A model generated the notes under the pieces. The model made no database searches. It was not told the DNA's origin and was given only the letters and a program-made list of their open reading frames with translations. This document shows, in pieces, positions 1 to 6,892 of a stretch of DNA of 10,946 bases (within the stretch, counting starts at the first letter, position 1; every line of letters starts with the position of its first letter). The position numbers and the translations under genes were made by a program. The stretch comes from DASRCB01 sp035653295 (GTDB lineage Bacteria; Acidobacteriota; Terriglobia; Bryobacterales; Bryobacteraceae). The stretch lies in NCBI GenBank assembly GCA_035653295.1, contig DASRCB010000369.1, forward strand, positions 1 through 10,946, read 5' to 3'.

Positions 1-1
1 A

Positions 2-970
2 GGCGGCCTGCTGCGGGTCGGGCCGGAAAGCGCGGGCGCCGATCCCGGGCCAGCATGTTATGGGAAGGGCGATGAGCCGACAGTCACGGACGCGCACGTG
101 GTGCTGGGCCGCATTGGCGCGGACCAGCTCGTCGGCGGGCAGATGCATCTGGACGTCGAGCGCAGCGCCAGAGCGGTGGACCGCATCGCGTCGCGGCTCG
201 CCGTGGACCGCATCGCGGCCGCCGCCGGGATCGTGCGCGTGGCCAACGCCGGCATGGAGCGCGCCATTCGCGTGGTGTCGGTGGAACGAGGGCACGACCC
301 GCGCGATTTCGCGCTGCTGGCGTTCGGCGGCTGCGGCGGACTGCACGCCTGTGAAATGGCCGAGGACCTGGGCATTCTGACCGTGCTCGTGCCGGCCCAG
401 GCAGGCGCACTCTCGGCGCTCGGAATGCTGCTGGCGGACCAGGTTCGCGATTACGCGGCCGGAGTCCTGAACCGCACGGATATCGAGAACGAGTTCCGGG
501 TCCTGGAGCGGCGCGCGGCGCGCGAGAATCGCGGCGCGGAACTGACGCGGTCGGCCGATCTGCGGTATGTCGGACAGAGTTACGAGCTGAACGTGCCCTG
601 GCGCGGCGATCAGACCAGCACGCTCTTCCATGCCGAACACGAGCGCACTTACGGGTACGCCGATGCGAAGCGCGCGACGGAGGCGGTCACCATCCGGGTG
701 CGCGCGAGGCGGTGGGCGGAGCCGCTCAATCTGCGCGTTCCCGCACGGCGGGGACGTGCGGCCACGGCGAACACGCGGCGCGTGTTCGTGACGGGCAAGT
801 GGCGGGACATCGCCGTCTTTGAACGCAGCCACCTGCCGCGCCGGATTGAAGGGCCGGCCCTGGTGCTCGACTATGGCTCGACCACGCTGATCGCGCCGCG
901 GTGGCGCGCTGCCATCGACCGCTATGGCACGCTGGTTCTTCAGCGAGATTCAGCACATGTCGCCCATTGA
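2..970 (+). CDS. Hydantoinase/5-oxoprolinase family protein, A subunit (HyuA-like), C-terminal part
   Basis: The frame is open to the left edge, so the N-terminal half is missing. 322 residues are visible, against roughly 680-700 for the family. HyuA-type proteins carry out ATP-dependent opening of cyclic amides (hydantoins, 5-oxoproline) in the cytoplasm, usually paired with a HyuB subunit. Seen here: GPESAGADPGPACYGKGDEP near the left edge followed by TVTDAHVVLGRI (the family's conserved C-terminal-half signature), then ANAGMERAIRVVSVERGHDP and FGGCGGLHACEMAEDLGI, where relatives usually read FGGAGPLHA. The GTG at 98 falls inside the conserved block and is not the true start. The stop overlaps the next gene by 14 bp, suggesting co-transcription. 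No HyuB follows; it could lie upstream, outside the window. The family is clear, but the substrate cannot be decided because the N-terminal half is not visible. Confidence 0.9.
   Translation, partial: GGLLRVGPESAGADPGPACYGKGDEPTVTDAHVVLGRIGADQLVGGQMHLDVERSARAVDRIASRLAVDRIAAAAGIVRVANAGMERAIRVVSVERGHDPRDFALLAFGGCGGLHACEMAEDLGILTVLVPAQAGALSALGMLLADQVRDYAAGVLNRTDIENEFRVLERRAARENRGAELTRSADLRYVGQSYELNVPWRGDQTSTLFHAEHERTYGYADAKRATEAVTIRVRARRWAEPLNLRVPARRGRAATANTRRVFVTGKWRDIAVFERSHLPRRIEGPALVLDYGSTTLIAPRWRAAIDRYGTLVLQRDSAHVAH
176..217 (+). repeat. Short in-frame 15-bp direct repeat inside the HyuA-like gene
   Basis: The 15-mer GTGGACCGCATCGCG occurs at 176-190 and again at 203-217, an offset of 27 bp (nine codons). 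It encodes VDRIA twice in the segment just before AAAAGIVRVANAGMERA. It may be a local tandem duplication or chance in a GC-rich, alanine- and arginine-rich helix. Confidence 0.6.
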
Positions 971-1907
971 TTTCGACGATGTTGCGCGCGCGGCGGAGCG
1001 GATCCGGGCGATTGCGCATCGCACTCCGGTAATGACCTCACGAATGTTCGATGAACGCGCCGGCTGCCGCGCCGTCTTCAAATGCGAGAACCTGCAACGC
1101 ACCGGGGCTTTCAAGATCCGTGGGGCGGCGAATTTCGTGTTCTCGATTCCGGCGAGCGAAGCGACCCGGGGCATCGTAACCTTTTCGTCGGGAAATCATG
1201 CCCAGGCTGTGGCCATCGCGGCGGCGACGGTTGGGGCGCCGGCCACCATCGTTATGCCTCAGGACTCACCGCGGTCGAAGATGGAGGCTACGCGGGGATA
1301 TGGTGCTCGGGTCGTCACCTACGACCGGATGACCGAGAATCGGGAGGCCATAGGGGCGAGAATCGCCGCAGAGACCAGGGCGACCCTGGTTCCACCATTC
1401 GATCACCCGTGGACCATGGCCGGCCAGGGAACAGCCGCGCTCGAACTCCTGGAGCAGGCGCCCGACATCGACGCGCTGGTCGTGCCCATCGGCGGGGGCG
1501 GCCTCATCTCCGGGTGCGCGGTGGCAGCGAAGGCGATCAAGCCCGGGATTCGCGTCTTCGGAGTCGAGCCGGAAAACGCCAACGACACATTTCTGTCGAT
1601 GCGCGCCGGCGAACGCGTCGCCATTCCCATCCCGAACACCAGCGCGGACGGGCTGCGCGCTACACAACCCGGTGAGCTGACGTTTCAGGTGATTCGTCAG
1701 TACGTGGAGCAAGTCCTTCTTGTCAGTGAGGAAGAGATTCGTGCGGCGATGGCCTTCCTGCTCACGCGCATGAAGATCGTGGTCGAGCCCAGTGGGGCTG
1801 TTTCCGCCGCCGCCGTCCTTTTCAGAAAGCTACCCGCGGATGTGCAGCGGCCGGGGATCGTGCTGTCCGGAGGGAACGTGGACCTGGAGTTCCTGAAAGG
1901 GCTATAA
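957..1907 (+). CDS. PLP-dependent threonine/serine dehydratase (serine racemase / threo-3-hydroxyaspartate ammonia-lyase type)
   Basis: A 316-residue fold-type II PLP enzyme, predicted to deaminate L-threonine, L-serine or 3-hydroxyaspartate to the 2-oxo acid in the cytoplasm. The PLP Schiff-base lysine is K53 in GAFKIRGA. The SSGNHAQ loop is at 77-83, and its S78 matches the second-face serine (Ser84) of serine racemase. The glycine-rich phosphate loop GGGGLISG is at 179-186. E204, A208 and D210 in VEPENANDT match the divalent-metal ligands of serine racemase (E210/A214/D216 in human). SGGNVDL closes the C-terminus. There is no ACT domain, so this is the short catabolic type, not isoleucine-regulated IlvA. 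I chose ATG 957 over ATG 924 because family N-termini begin near the segment DFDDVARAAERI; the ribosome binding site is weak for both. PPFDHPWTMAGQGT resembles dehydratases more than racemases, but activity cannot be settled from sequence. Confidence 0.88.
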   Translation: MSPIDFDDVARAAERIRAIAHRTPVMTSRMFDERAGCRAVFKCENLQRTGAFKIRGAANFVFSIPASEATRGIVTFSSGNHAQAVAIAAATVGAPATIVMPQDSPRSKMEATRGYGARVVTYDRMTENREAIGARIAAETRATLVPPFDHPWTMAGQGTAALELLEQAPDIDALVVPIGGGGLISGCAVAAKAIKPGIRVFGVEPENANDTFLSMRAGERVAIPIPNTSADGLRATQPGELTFQVIRQYVEQVLLVSEEEIRAAMAFLLTRMKIVVEPSGAVSAAAVLFRKLPADVQRPGIVLSGGNVDLEFLKGL

Positions 1908-1964
1908 TCGCCGGGACGCCTTTGTCGACGACCGCCGTCCGCTGACCCTGTCTCTCCAATTGCA

Positions 1965-1981
1965 GCGGGCCTCTGGCCCGC
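1965..1981 (+). other. 7-bp GC hairpin in the gap before the methyltransferase gene
   Basis: GCGGGCC (1965-1971) and GGCCCGC (1975-1981) are perfect inverted repeats around a TCT loop, 58 nt after the dehydratase stop and 36 nt before the next start. No T-tract follows, so it does not meet the usual rule for an intrinsic terminator. It may be a weak terminator or an RNA structure near the ribosome binding site. Confidence 0.4.
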
Positions 1982-2004
1982 ACCTGAGAAGTGTCTTCAT
2001 TCAG

Positions 2005-2011
2005 AGGAGAG
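2005..2011 (+). promoter_or_regulatory. Strong ribosome binding site that fixes a TTG start
   Basis: AGGAGAG lies here, with its AGGAG core 7 nt before the TTG at 2017. It is one of the best ribosome binding sites in the window. The next in-frame ATG is at residue 17, inside a segment that looks like genuine protein, so TTG is the likely start. Confidence 0.75.
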
Positions 2012-2016
2012 ACTGA

Positions 2017-2748
2017 TTGTCAGAACATTGGTACGAAACGTTCTTCAGCGGTATTGTTCTGGACATGTGGCGCGGCGTCGCAACCCCGGAAGTGACTCGC
2101 GCCGAGGCCGATTTCATCGCCCGCGAACTGGCCCTGCAACCGGGTGCCTCGATCCTCGACGTGCCGTGCGGCAACGGCCGGCACGCGATCGAACTCGCGT
2201 CGCGTGGCTATCGCCTGACCGGCGTGGATCTCGCGGCCGGTTTCATCAACGAAGCGACGCGGCGGGACAGCGCGGTGACGTTCGTGCGCAGCGACATGCG
2301 CCGCCTCCCGCCCGGCCCGTTCGACGGCGCTTACTGTTTCGGTAACAGCTTCGGCTACCTGGAAGAGGGTGGTGATGAGACGTTTCTCGCGGCCATTGCC
2401 GGGGTCCTGCGGCCAGGCGGACGTTTCATCCTGGACACGGGTCACGCCGCCGAGTCGCTGTTACCCAACCTGAAGGATGATGCGACCTATCAGGTCGGGG
2501 ATATCGGGATGGTTCTGCACCATGAATACGATCCGCCACGGAGCGTGCTCAGAACTCAGTTCGCGTTCACCCGGGAGGGGAGGACAGAGAGCCGTTGGGG
2601 CGAAGCGCATCTGTACACGACTGCCGAGTTGAAGCGCATGCTGGCGCGTGTGGGGCTATATCCCATTGCCTGGTATGGCGCACTCGACCGCACGCCGTAT
2701 CACCTCCGTTCCAACCGTCTGCTGCTCGTGTCTCAACTACGAGAGTAG
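2017..2748 (+). CDS. Class I SAM-dependent methyltransferase
   Basis: A 243-residue cytoplasmic protein with a Rossmann-like methyltransferase fold, predicted to transfer a methyl group from S-adenosylmethionine; the acceptor is unknown. Motif I ILDVPCGNGRHA is at 46-57, the acidic ribose-binding end of strand 2 is D71 in TGVDLA, motif II-like FVRSDMRRLP is at 89-98, YCFGNSFGYL is at 106-115, and LRPGGRFILDT is at 131-141. The C-terminal part (about 145-243) holds the substrate-side strands typical of small-molecule methyltransferases (Methyltransf_25/11 style) but no motif naming a substrate. The start is TTG. The gene stands about 110 bp from the dehydratase and 28 bp before lpd, so it could be first in the lpd transcription unit or independent. 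The family is certain; the role is not. Confidence 0.87.
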   Translation: MSEHWYETFFSGIVLDMWRGVATPEVTRAEADFIARELALQPGASILDVPCGNGRHAIELASRGYRLTGVDLAAGFINEATRRDSAVTFVRSDMRRLPPGPFDGAYCFGNSFGYLEEGGDETFLAAIAGVLRPGGRFILDTGHAAESLLPNLKDDATYQVGDIGMVLHHEYDPPRSVLRTQFAFTREGRTESRWGEAHLYTTAELKRMLARVGLYPIAWYGALDRTPYHLRSNRLLLVSQLRE

Positions 2749-2776
2749 TTTTAATGCGATGTTACACTAGCGGGCA

Positions 2777-4168
2777 ATGGCATACGACCTCGTCATCGTC
2801 GGCAGTGGTCCTGGAGGCTACTCCGCTGCTGTTCGCGCCGGTCAGTACGGCCTGAAAACCGCGATCATCGAGAAGGATCCGAAGCTGGGCGGCACCTGCC
2901 TGCACGTGGGCTGCATCCCGACCAAAGCGCTCCTGCATACCGCGGACGTGTGGGAGCGCTTCGTCCACTCCGGCGACGAAGGCATTCTCTGCGAGAACCC
3001 GCGCCTCGACTACGCCCGCGTGCTCGACCGGAAGAATAAGATCGTCAGCAAACACGCCAAGGGCGTCGAGTTCCTGATGAAGAAGAACAAGGTCGAGTGG
3101 GTGAAGGGGTTCGGCAAGCTGCTCGGCGGGGGTCGCGTTGAAGTGACGAATGGCGACAAGCGCCAGGTGCTGGAGACGAAGAACATTATTATCGCCACCG
3201 GGTCGGAGGCGCGGATGCTGCCGGGCCTGAAGGCGGACGACACCATCCTCACCAATATTGAGATCCTGGACGTGCCCGCCATCCCGAAGTCGCTGGCCAT
3301 CATCGGCGCCGGCGCGGTGGGCGTGGAGTTCGCATCTATTTTCAACCGGTTCGGAACGAAGGTGACGATCCTCGAGATGCTGCCGCGGCTGGTCCCCGTC
3401 GAAGATGAAGAGGTCTCGAAGGAGCTGGAACGCGTGTTTCGCAAGACGGGAATTCGCGTTGAGACCGGCGCGCGCGCCGAGAATGTGGAGAAGGCCGGGA
3501 ACGGCGTCCGCTTCCAGGCAACACTCGCCAGCGGCAAAAAGGAGACCATCGAAGCAGAGAAGCTGCTCGTCGCGGTGGGCCGCAAGCCGCTGACAGACAA
3601 CATTGGTCTCGAGAGCCTGAAGGTTCAGACCGACCGGGGGTTTATCCGGGTCAACGATTACCAGCAAACCGGCGAGCCCGGGGTGTACGCCATCGGCGAT
3701 GTCGTGGGCGGTACACCGCAACTCGCGCACGTTGCGGCAATGGAGGGGATGGTGGCGGTGGCGCACATGGCCGGCAAGCCCGCCACGCCGATCAACAAGA
3801 ATCGCATACCCGGCGCCACCTACACCGACCCGGGCATCGGCAGCGTCGGCCTGACCGAGGCGCAGGCGAAGGCGGAAGGCTTCCAGGTAAAGGTCGGGAA
3901 GTTCCCGTTTGCGGCCAACAGCAAGGCCAGCATTCTGGGCAAGCACGACGGCTTCGTGAAGATCATCGCGGACGAGAAGTTCGGCGAAATTCTTGGCGTC
4001 CACATCATCGGACCCGAGGCGTTCGAGCTGGTCTCGGAGGCCGTTACGGCGATGTCCGCCGAGGCCACGGTGGAGACGCTCATGAACACGATTCACGCCC
4101 ATCCCACACTGTATGAAGCGATGGGCGACGCGTTCAACAGCGTCTACGGGCTCGCGATCAATGCGTAG
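2777..4168 (+). CDS. lpdA: Dihydrolipoyl dehydrogenase (E3)
   Basis: A 463-residue FAD flavoprotein that reoxidises the dihydrolipoyl arm of 2-oxo acid dehydrogenase complexes (or glycine cleavage) and reduces NAD+. All family landmarks are present: FAD-binding GSGPGGYSAA (9-18), the redox disulfide C41/C46 in GGTCLHVGCIPTK, NAD-binding IIGAGAVGVEFAS near 175, FAD-contacting YAIGDVVGGTPQLAH near 310, and the interface catalytic pair H442 and E447 in HAHPTLYE, equivalent to H444/E449 of E. coli Lpd. Length matches the family. ATG 2777 places the first strand (YDLVIVG) correctly; the ribosome binding site is poor. Its last 8 bp overlap lipB. This is a canonical E3 rather than a mercuric or glutathione reductase, because it has the HAHPTLYE ending and lies beside E2 and LipB. 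Confidence 0.96.
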   Translation: MAYDLVIVGSGPGGYSAAVRAGQYGLKTAIIEKDPKLGGTCLHVGCIPTKALLHTADVWERFVHSGDEGILCENPRLDYARVLDRKNKIVSKHAKGVEFLMKKNKVEWVKGFGKLLGGGRVEVTNGDKRQVLETKNIIIATGSEARMLPGLKADDTILTNIEILDVPAIPKSLAIIGAGAVGVEFASIFNRFGTKVTILEMLPRLVPVEDEEVSKELERVFRKTGIRVETGARAENVEKAGNGVRFQATLASGKKETIEAEKLLVAVGRKPLTDNIGLESLKVQTDRGFIRVNDYQQTGEPGVYAIGDVVGGTPQLAHVAAMEGMVAVAHMAGKPATPINKNRIPGATYTDPGIGSVGLTEAQAKAEGFQVKVGKFPFAANSKASILGKHDGFVKIIADEKFGEILGVHIIGPEAFELVSEAVTAMSAEATVETLMNTIHAHPTLYEAMGDAFNSVYGLAINA

Positions 4169-4847
4169 TCTCGAGGTTCGGGAGCTGGGCAGAATCGGAT
4201 ATGCCGAAGCCACGGCCCTTCAGAAGCGCCTCGCGGAAGAGCGCAAGCGGGAGCTTATTCCGGACCAACTTCTCCTCGTCGAGCACCCGCATGTGCTCAC
4301 CCTGGGGCGCAATGGGCAGCTGGAAAATCTGCTCGCCCCGCCGGAAGTGCTGGAGCGCGCCGGCATCGGCTTTTTTCCAACCGATCGCGGAGGGGACATT
4401 ACTTACCACGGGCCGGGCCAGATCGTCGGGTATCCCATTTTCGATCTCCGGGAATGGAAGCGCGACGTGGTTGGGTATGTCCGCACCATGGAGCAGGCCA
4501 TCATCGACGCGCTGGCGGAGTTCGGGATCGATGCCGGCCGCGTCTCCGGCTGCACCGGTGTGTGGGTAGGTGGGGCAGGCCTTCAGCCCGCCAAAATCGC
4601 TGCCATCGGCGTGCACATCAGCCGTTGGGTGACGTCTCACGGTTTCGCGCTGAACCACGTGACGGACCTGTCCTATTTTCAGTACATCGTGCCTTGCGGT
4701 TTGAGGAAACCAGTCACATCGATGCGAGCGCTCGGGGTAGAAGTCCCGCGAGCATTGGTCGAGCAGGCGCTGGTGCGCCAATTTCAGAAACAGTTCGAAT
4801 ATGACGGCGTGCTGCAGCCCGCCGCGGAGCAGGAGAGCAATATATGA
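4161..4847 (+). CDS. lipB: Octanoyl-[acyl carrier protein]:protein octanoyltransferase (lipoyl(octanoyl) transferase)
   Basis: A 228-residue LipB that moves octanoate from acyl carrier protein to the target lysine of lipoyl domains, the first step of endogenous lipoylation; LipA then inserts the sulfurs. Motifs: EHPHVLTLGR at 41-50, RGGDITYHGPGQIVGYP at 76-92, catalytic lysine K145 in AKIAAIGVHISRW, and catalytic cysteine C179 in YIVPCGLRKPVTSM. The K-to-C distance of 34 equals that of E. coli LipB (K135/C169). ATG 4161 was chosen because family alignment begins there. It overlaps the lpd stop in ATGCGTAG, and the longer upstream frame is lpd out of frame. Its stop overlaps the E2 start in ATGA. 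It sits directly before its own probable substrate, the lipoyl domain of E2. LipA is not in the window. Confidence 0.95.
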   Translation: MRSLEVRELGRIGYAEATALQKRLAEERKRELIPDQLLLVEHPHVLTLGRNGQLENLLAPPEVLERAGIGFFPTDRGGDITYHGPGQIVGYPIFDLREWKRDVVGYVRTMEQAIIDALAEFGIDAGRVSGCTGVWVGGAGLQPAKIAAIGVHISRWVTSHGFALNHVTDLSYFQYIVPCGLRKPVTSMRALGVEVPRALVEQALVRQFQKQFEYDGVLQPAAEQESNI

Positions 4848-6295
4848 CAGATGTCGTAATGCCCCAGATGGGCGAAAGCATCGTGGAGGGCACGCTCACC
4901 AAATGGCTGAAAAAGCCGGGCGATCGCGTGGAGCGCGACGAGCCGCTGTTCGAGATCTCAACGGATAAGGTGGACACCGAGATTCCGGCGCCCGCAGCCG
5001 GGGTCCTGAGGGAAGTACTGGTGGATGAGGGGAAAACGGTGGCCATCAGCACGGTGGTCGGCCGTATCGACGAAGCTGGCGACGGGGCTGGAGCGAGCGC
5101 GGCGCCATCGCCGGCCTCCGAGCCTCCCGGACCCGCCTCGTACGACCAGCGGCAGCCACCGCGCGACGCGGACGTCGGACCTTCCACCGCCGCGCACACG
5201 CCGGAACCCGGCCACCCTGCCCGGCCAGAACCCTCGGCCGCGGGCCCCTATCCGATTCCCCAGCCACAGGCTCCACCAACACCCGCCCCGGAGCCGGAAT
5301 CGCCGCTGGGGCCTTTGTCTCCGCTGGTGCGCAAGATGGCGCGTGAGTACGGCATCGATTTGAAGCAGGTGCGCGGAACGGGCGCGGGCGGGCGCATCAC
5401 GCGGCAGGATCTGGAAGCGTACATGTCCGCGCAGGGGGCGCGGACCATGCAGCAGTCGGTGACACCGCAGCCTTCGGGCGCCGGGCCGTATCCGATTCCG
5501 CAACCGCAGGCCCCGCCGCAGCCGCAGCCCGTCGCGCAGCAACAAGCCGCGCCGCCGGCTCAGGCTCCTGCCGCTCCCGCGATGCCGCGCGCCGAACAGC
5601 CTCGGACGCGCGTGGAAGCGATGAGCATCATGCGGCAGAAGATCGCCGAGCACATGGTGTTCAGCAAACGCACCTCCGCGCACGTCACGACGGTCCACAA
5701 AGTGGACATGACGCGTGTAGCGAAGATCCGCGAACGCAACAAGGGTGAGGTGCAGCAGCGCTACGGGTTCTCACTCACCTACCTGCCCTTTGTGGTCCGC
5801 GCGGCCGCCGAAGCCCTGCGCGCCTTCCCCGTCGTGAACGCGTCGGTGGAAGGAACGAACATCATTTACCATAACGACATCAACATCGGCATCGCGGTGG
5901 CCCTGGAGAACGGACTGATCGTGCCGGTGATCCGCAACGCCGACGAGAAGACGGTGCTCGGACTCCAGCGCGCGATCGTGGACCTTTCGACACGCGCGCG
6001 ATCGCGCCAGCTCAAGCCCGATGAGGTCCAGGGCGGCACCTTCTCGATCACGAACTTCGGCAGTTTTGGGAGCATCTTCGCCACGCCGGTGATCAATCAG
6101 CCGCAGGTGGCGATTCTCGGCTCGGGCGCGGTCCAGAAAGAGCCGGTAGTCACCGAGGACGACGCGATCGCTATCCGCAGCATGGCGTATCTGGCGCTGA
6201 CATTCGATCACCGCATCATCGACGGCGCGCTCGCCGATCAGTTCACCGGCCGTGTCAAAGCTGCGCTGCAAAACTGGTCCGAGGAGGTCCTGTGA
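4844..6295 (+). CDS. Dihydrolipoamide acyltransferase, E2 of a 2-oxo acid dehydrogenase complex (2-oxoglutarate or branched-chain type)
   Basis: A 483-residue E2 core subunit that accepts an acyl group on its lipoyl arm and passes it to CoA. Domain order: one lipoyl domain (about 1-76) with lipoyl-lysine K42 in EISTDKVDTEIPAP; a Pro/Ala-rich linker (about 80-155); a peripheral-subunit-binding domain (about 157-194, SPLVRKMAREYGIDL and GTGAGGRITRQDL) that docks E1/E3; a second Pro/Gln/Ala linker (about 200-252); and a catalytic acyltransferase domain (about 253-483) with H456 and D460 in DHRIIDGA. The linkers hold an exact 13-residue repeat. The start is ATG in ATGA shared with lipB, with AGGAG at 4831-4835. 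The stop overlaps the next gene in GTGA. E1 is absent, so the substrate (2-oxoglutarate, branched-chain 2-oxo acid or pyruvate) is open. Similar genes are often labelled sucB, but I do not assign that symbol. Confidence 0.94.
   Translation: MTDVVMPQMGESIVEGTLTKWLKKPGDRVERDEPLFEISTDKVDTEIPAPAAGVLREVLVDEGKTVAISTVVGRIDEAGDGAGASAAPSPASEPPGPASYDQRQPPRDADVGPSTAAHTPEPGHPARPEPSAAGPYPIPQPQAPPTPAPEPESPLGPLSPLVRKMAREYGIDLKQVRGTGAGGRITRQDLEAYMSAQGARTMQQSVTPQPSGAGPYPIPQPQAPPQPQPVAQQQAAPPAQAPAAPAMPRAEQPRTRVEAMSIMRQKIAEHMVFSKRTSAHVTTVHKVDMTRVAKIRERNKGEVQQRYGFSLTYLPFVVRAAAEALRAFPVVNASVEGTNIIYHNDINIGIAVALENGLIVPVIRNADEKTVLGLQRAIVDLSTRARSRQLKPDEVQGGTFSITNFGSFGSIFATPVINQPQVAILGSGAVQKEPVVTEDDAIAIRSMAYLALTFDHRIIDGALADQFTGRVKAALQNWSEEVL
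5240..5278 (+). repeat. E2 linker repeat, copy 1 (residues 133-145)
   Basis: Encodes AGPYPIPQPQAPP just before the E1/E3-binding domain. The same 13 residues recur at 5480-5518, but 9 of 13 codons differ, all at the third position. Confidence 0.85.
5480..5518 (+). repeat. E2 linker repeat, copy 2 (residues 213-225)
   Basis: Encodes AGPYPIPQPQAPP just after the E1/E3-binding domain, 240 bp (80 codons) from copy 1. It is identical in protein but differs at nine synonymous third positions. Seven of its eight proline codons are CCG, while copy 1 mixes CCC, CCA and CCG. Confidence 0.85.
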
Positions 6296-6801
6296 TTCTC
6301 GATGAGTTCCTGAAGTACTCAGCCGAGAAGCTGCAGCAGTATGCGGGCCGCATCGAGGATTGTCTGGACCGGCTCAGCGAAGAACAGGTCTGGATGCGCA
6401 ACACCGAACACGAGAATGCGGTGGGCAATCTGGTGCTGCACCTGTGCGGCAACGTGGGCCAGTGGATCGGCACAGGAGTCGCCGGCCGGCCGGACAACCG
6501 AGAGCGGGACAAGGAATTCGCCGCGCGCGGCTCCGTGGCGATTCCCGAGCTGAAGCAGCGTCTTCGGGAAACCGTGAACGATGCGGCGGGAATCATTCGC
6601 GGTTTATCGCCGGACGACCTTGCCCGCCGCACCACGGTTCAGAAGTACGATGTCACGACGCTCGAGGCGATCTACCACGTGGTGGCGCATTTCTCCGAGC
6701 ACACTGGCCAGATCCTTTTCGCCACGAAGCTGCTGACGGGCAGGGATCTCGGGTATTACAAGCACCTCACCGCGGCGGCCCACGGGGAGAAGACCCCGTA
6801 A
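6292..6801 (+). CDS. DinB-fold protein (DinB/DUF1572-like putative metal-binding protein)
   Basis: A 169-residue, mostly helical cytoplasmic protein. H50 (GNLVLHLCGNV) together with H133 and H137 (HVVAHFSEHTGQI) form the spaced histidine triad that holds a divalent metal in the DinB/YfiT four-helix bundle. Some members of this superfamily are thiol-dependent S-transferases, but no substrate can be named here. The start is GTG 6292, which shares GTGA with the E2 stop, with GAGGAGG at 6281-6287 as a strong though closely spaced ribosome binding site. Translation is therefore probably coupled to E2, making it the fourth gene of the lpd-lipB-E2 unit. The length is normal for the family and there is no signal peptide. 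A role linked to the dehydrogenase complex is only an inference from position. Confidence 0.85.
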   Translation: MILDEFLKYSAEKLQQYAGRIEDCLDRLSEEQVWMRNTEHENAVGNLVLHLCGNVGQWIGTGVAGRPDNRERDKEFAARGSVAIPELKQRLRETVNDAAGIIRGLSPDDLARRTTVQKYDVTTLEAIYHVVAHFSEHTGQILFATKLLTGRDLGYYKHLTAAAHGEKTP

Positions 6802-6892
6802 GAGTCGCGGCGCCGGCGTTCACAGGCATTCCTGCCTATGAGGAAGTTCGACTCAGCGGCACTCGAGGACGCTGCCTGGGAATAATCTATGT

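Noticed and set aside
98..100. GTG as the start of the HyuA-like gene
   Set aside because: The frame stays open to the left edge and the conserved GPESAGADPGPACYG block lies before this codon.
924..956. Upstream ATG for the dehydratase, adding 11 residues
   Set aside because: The added residues fall in the coding end of the HyuA-like gene, no ribosome binding site precedes them, and family N-termini align with ATG 957.
1965..1981. Intrinsic terminator after the dehydratase
   Set aside because: The stem is good but no run of T follows, so it is listed only as a hairpin.
2763..2768. TACACT as a -10 box for a near-leaderless lpd message
   Set aside because: Only 4 of 6 positions match and no -35 element is present at 16-18 bp.
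4113..4160. Longer lipB start inside lpd
   Set aside because: The extra 16 residues are out-of-frame lpd sequence rich in Arg/Ser/Thr; ATG 4161 aligns with the family and gives the usual close overlap.
2762..4213. 483-codon open frame on the minus strand covering all of lpd
   Set aside because: It mirrors a gene with complete E3 motifs. Long antisense frames arise from GC-rich third positions, and its translation shows no recognisable domain.
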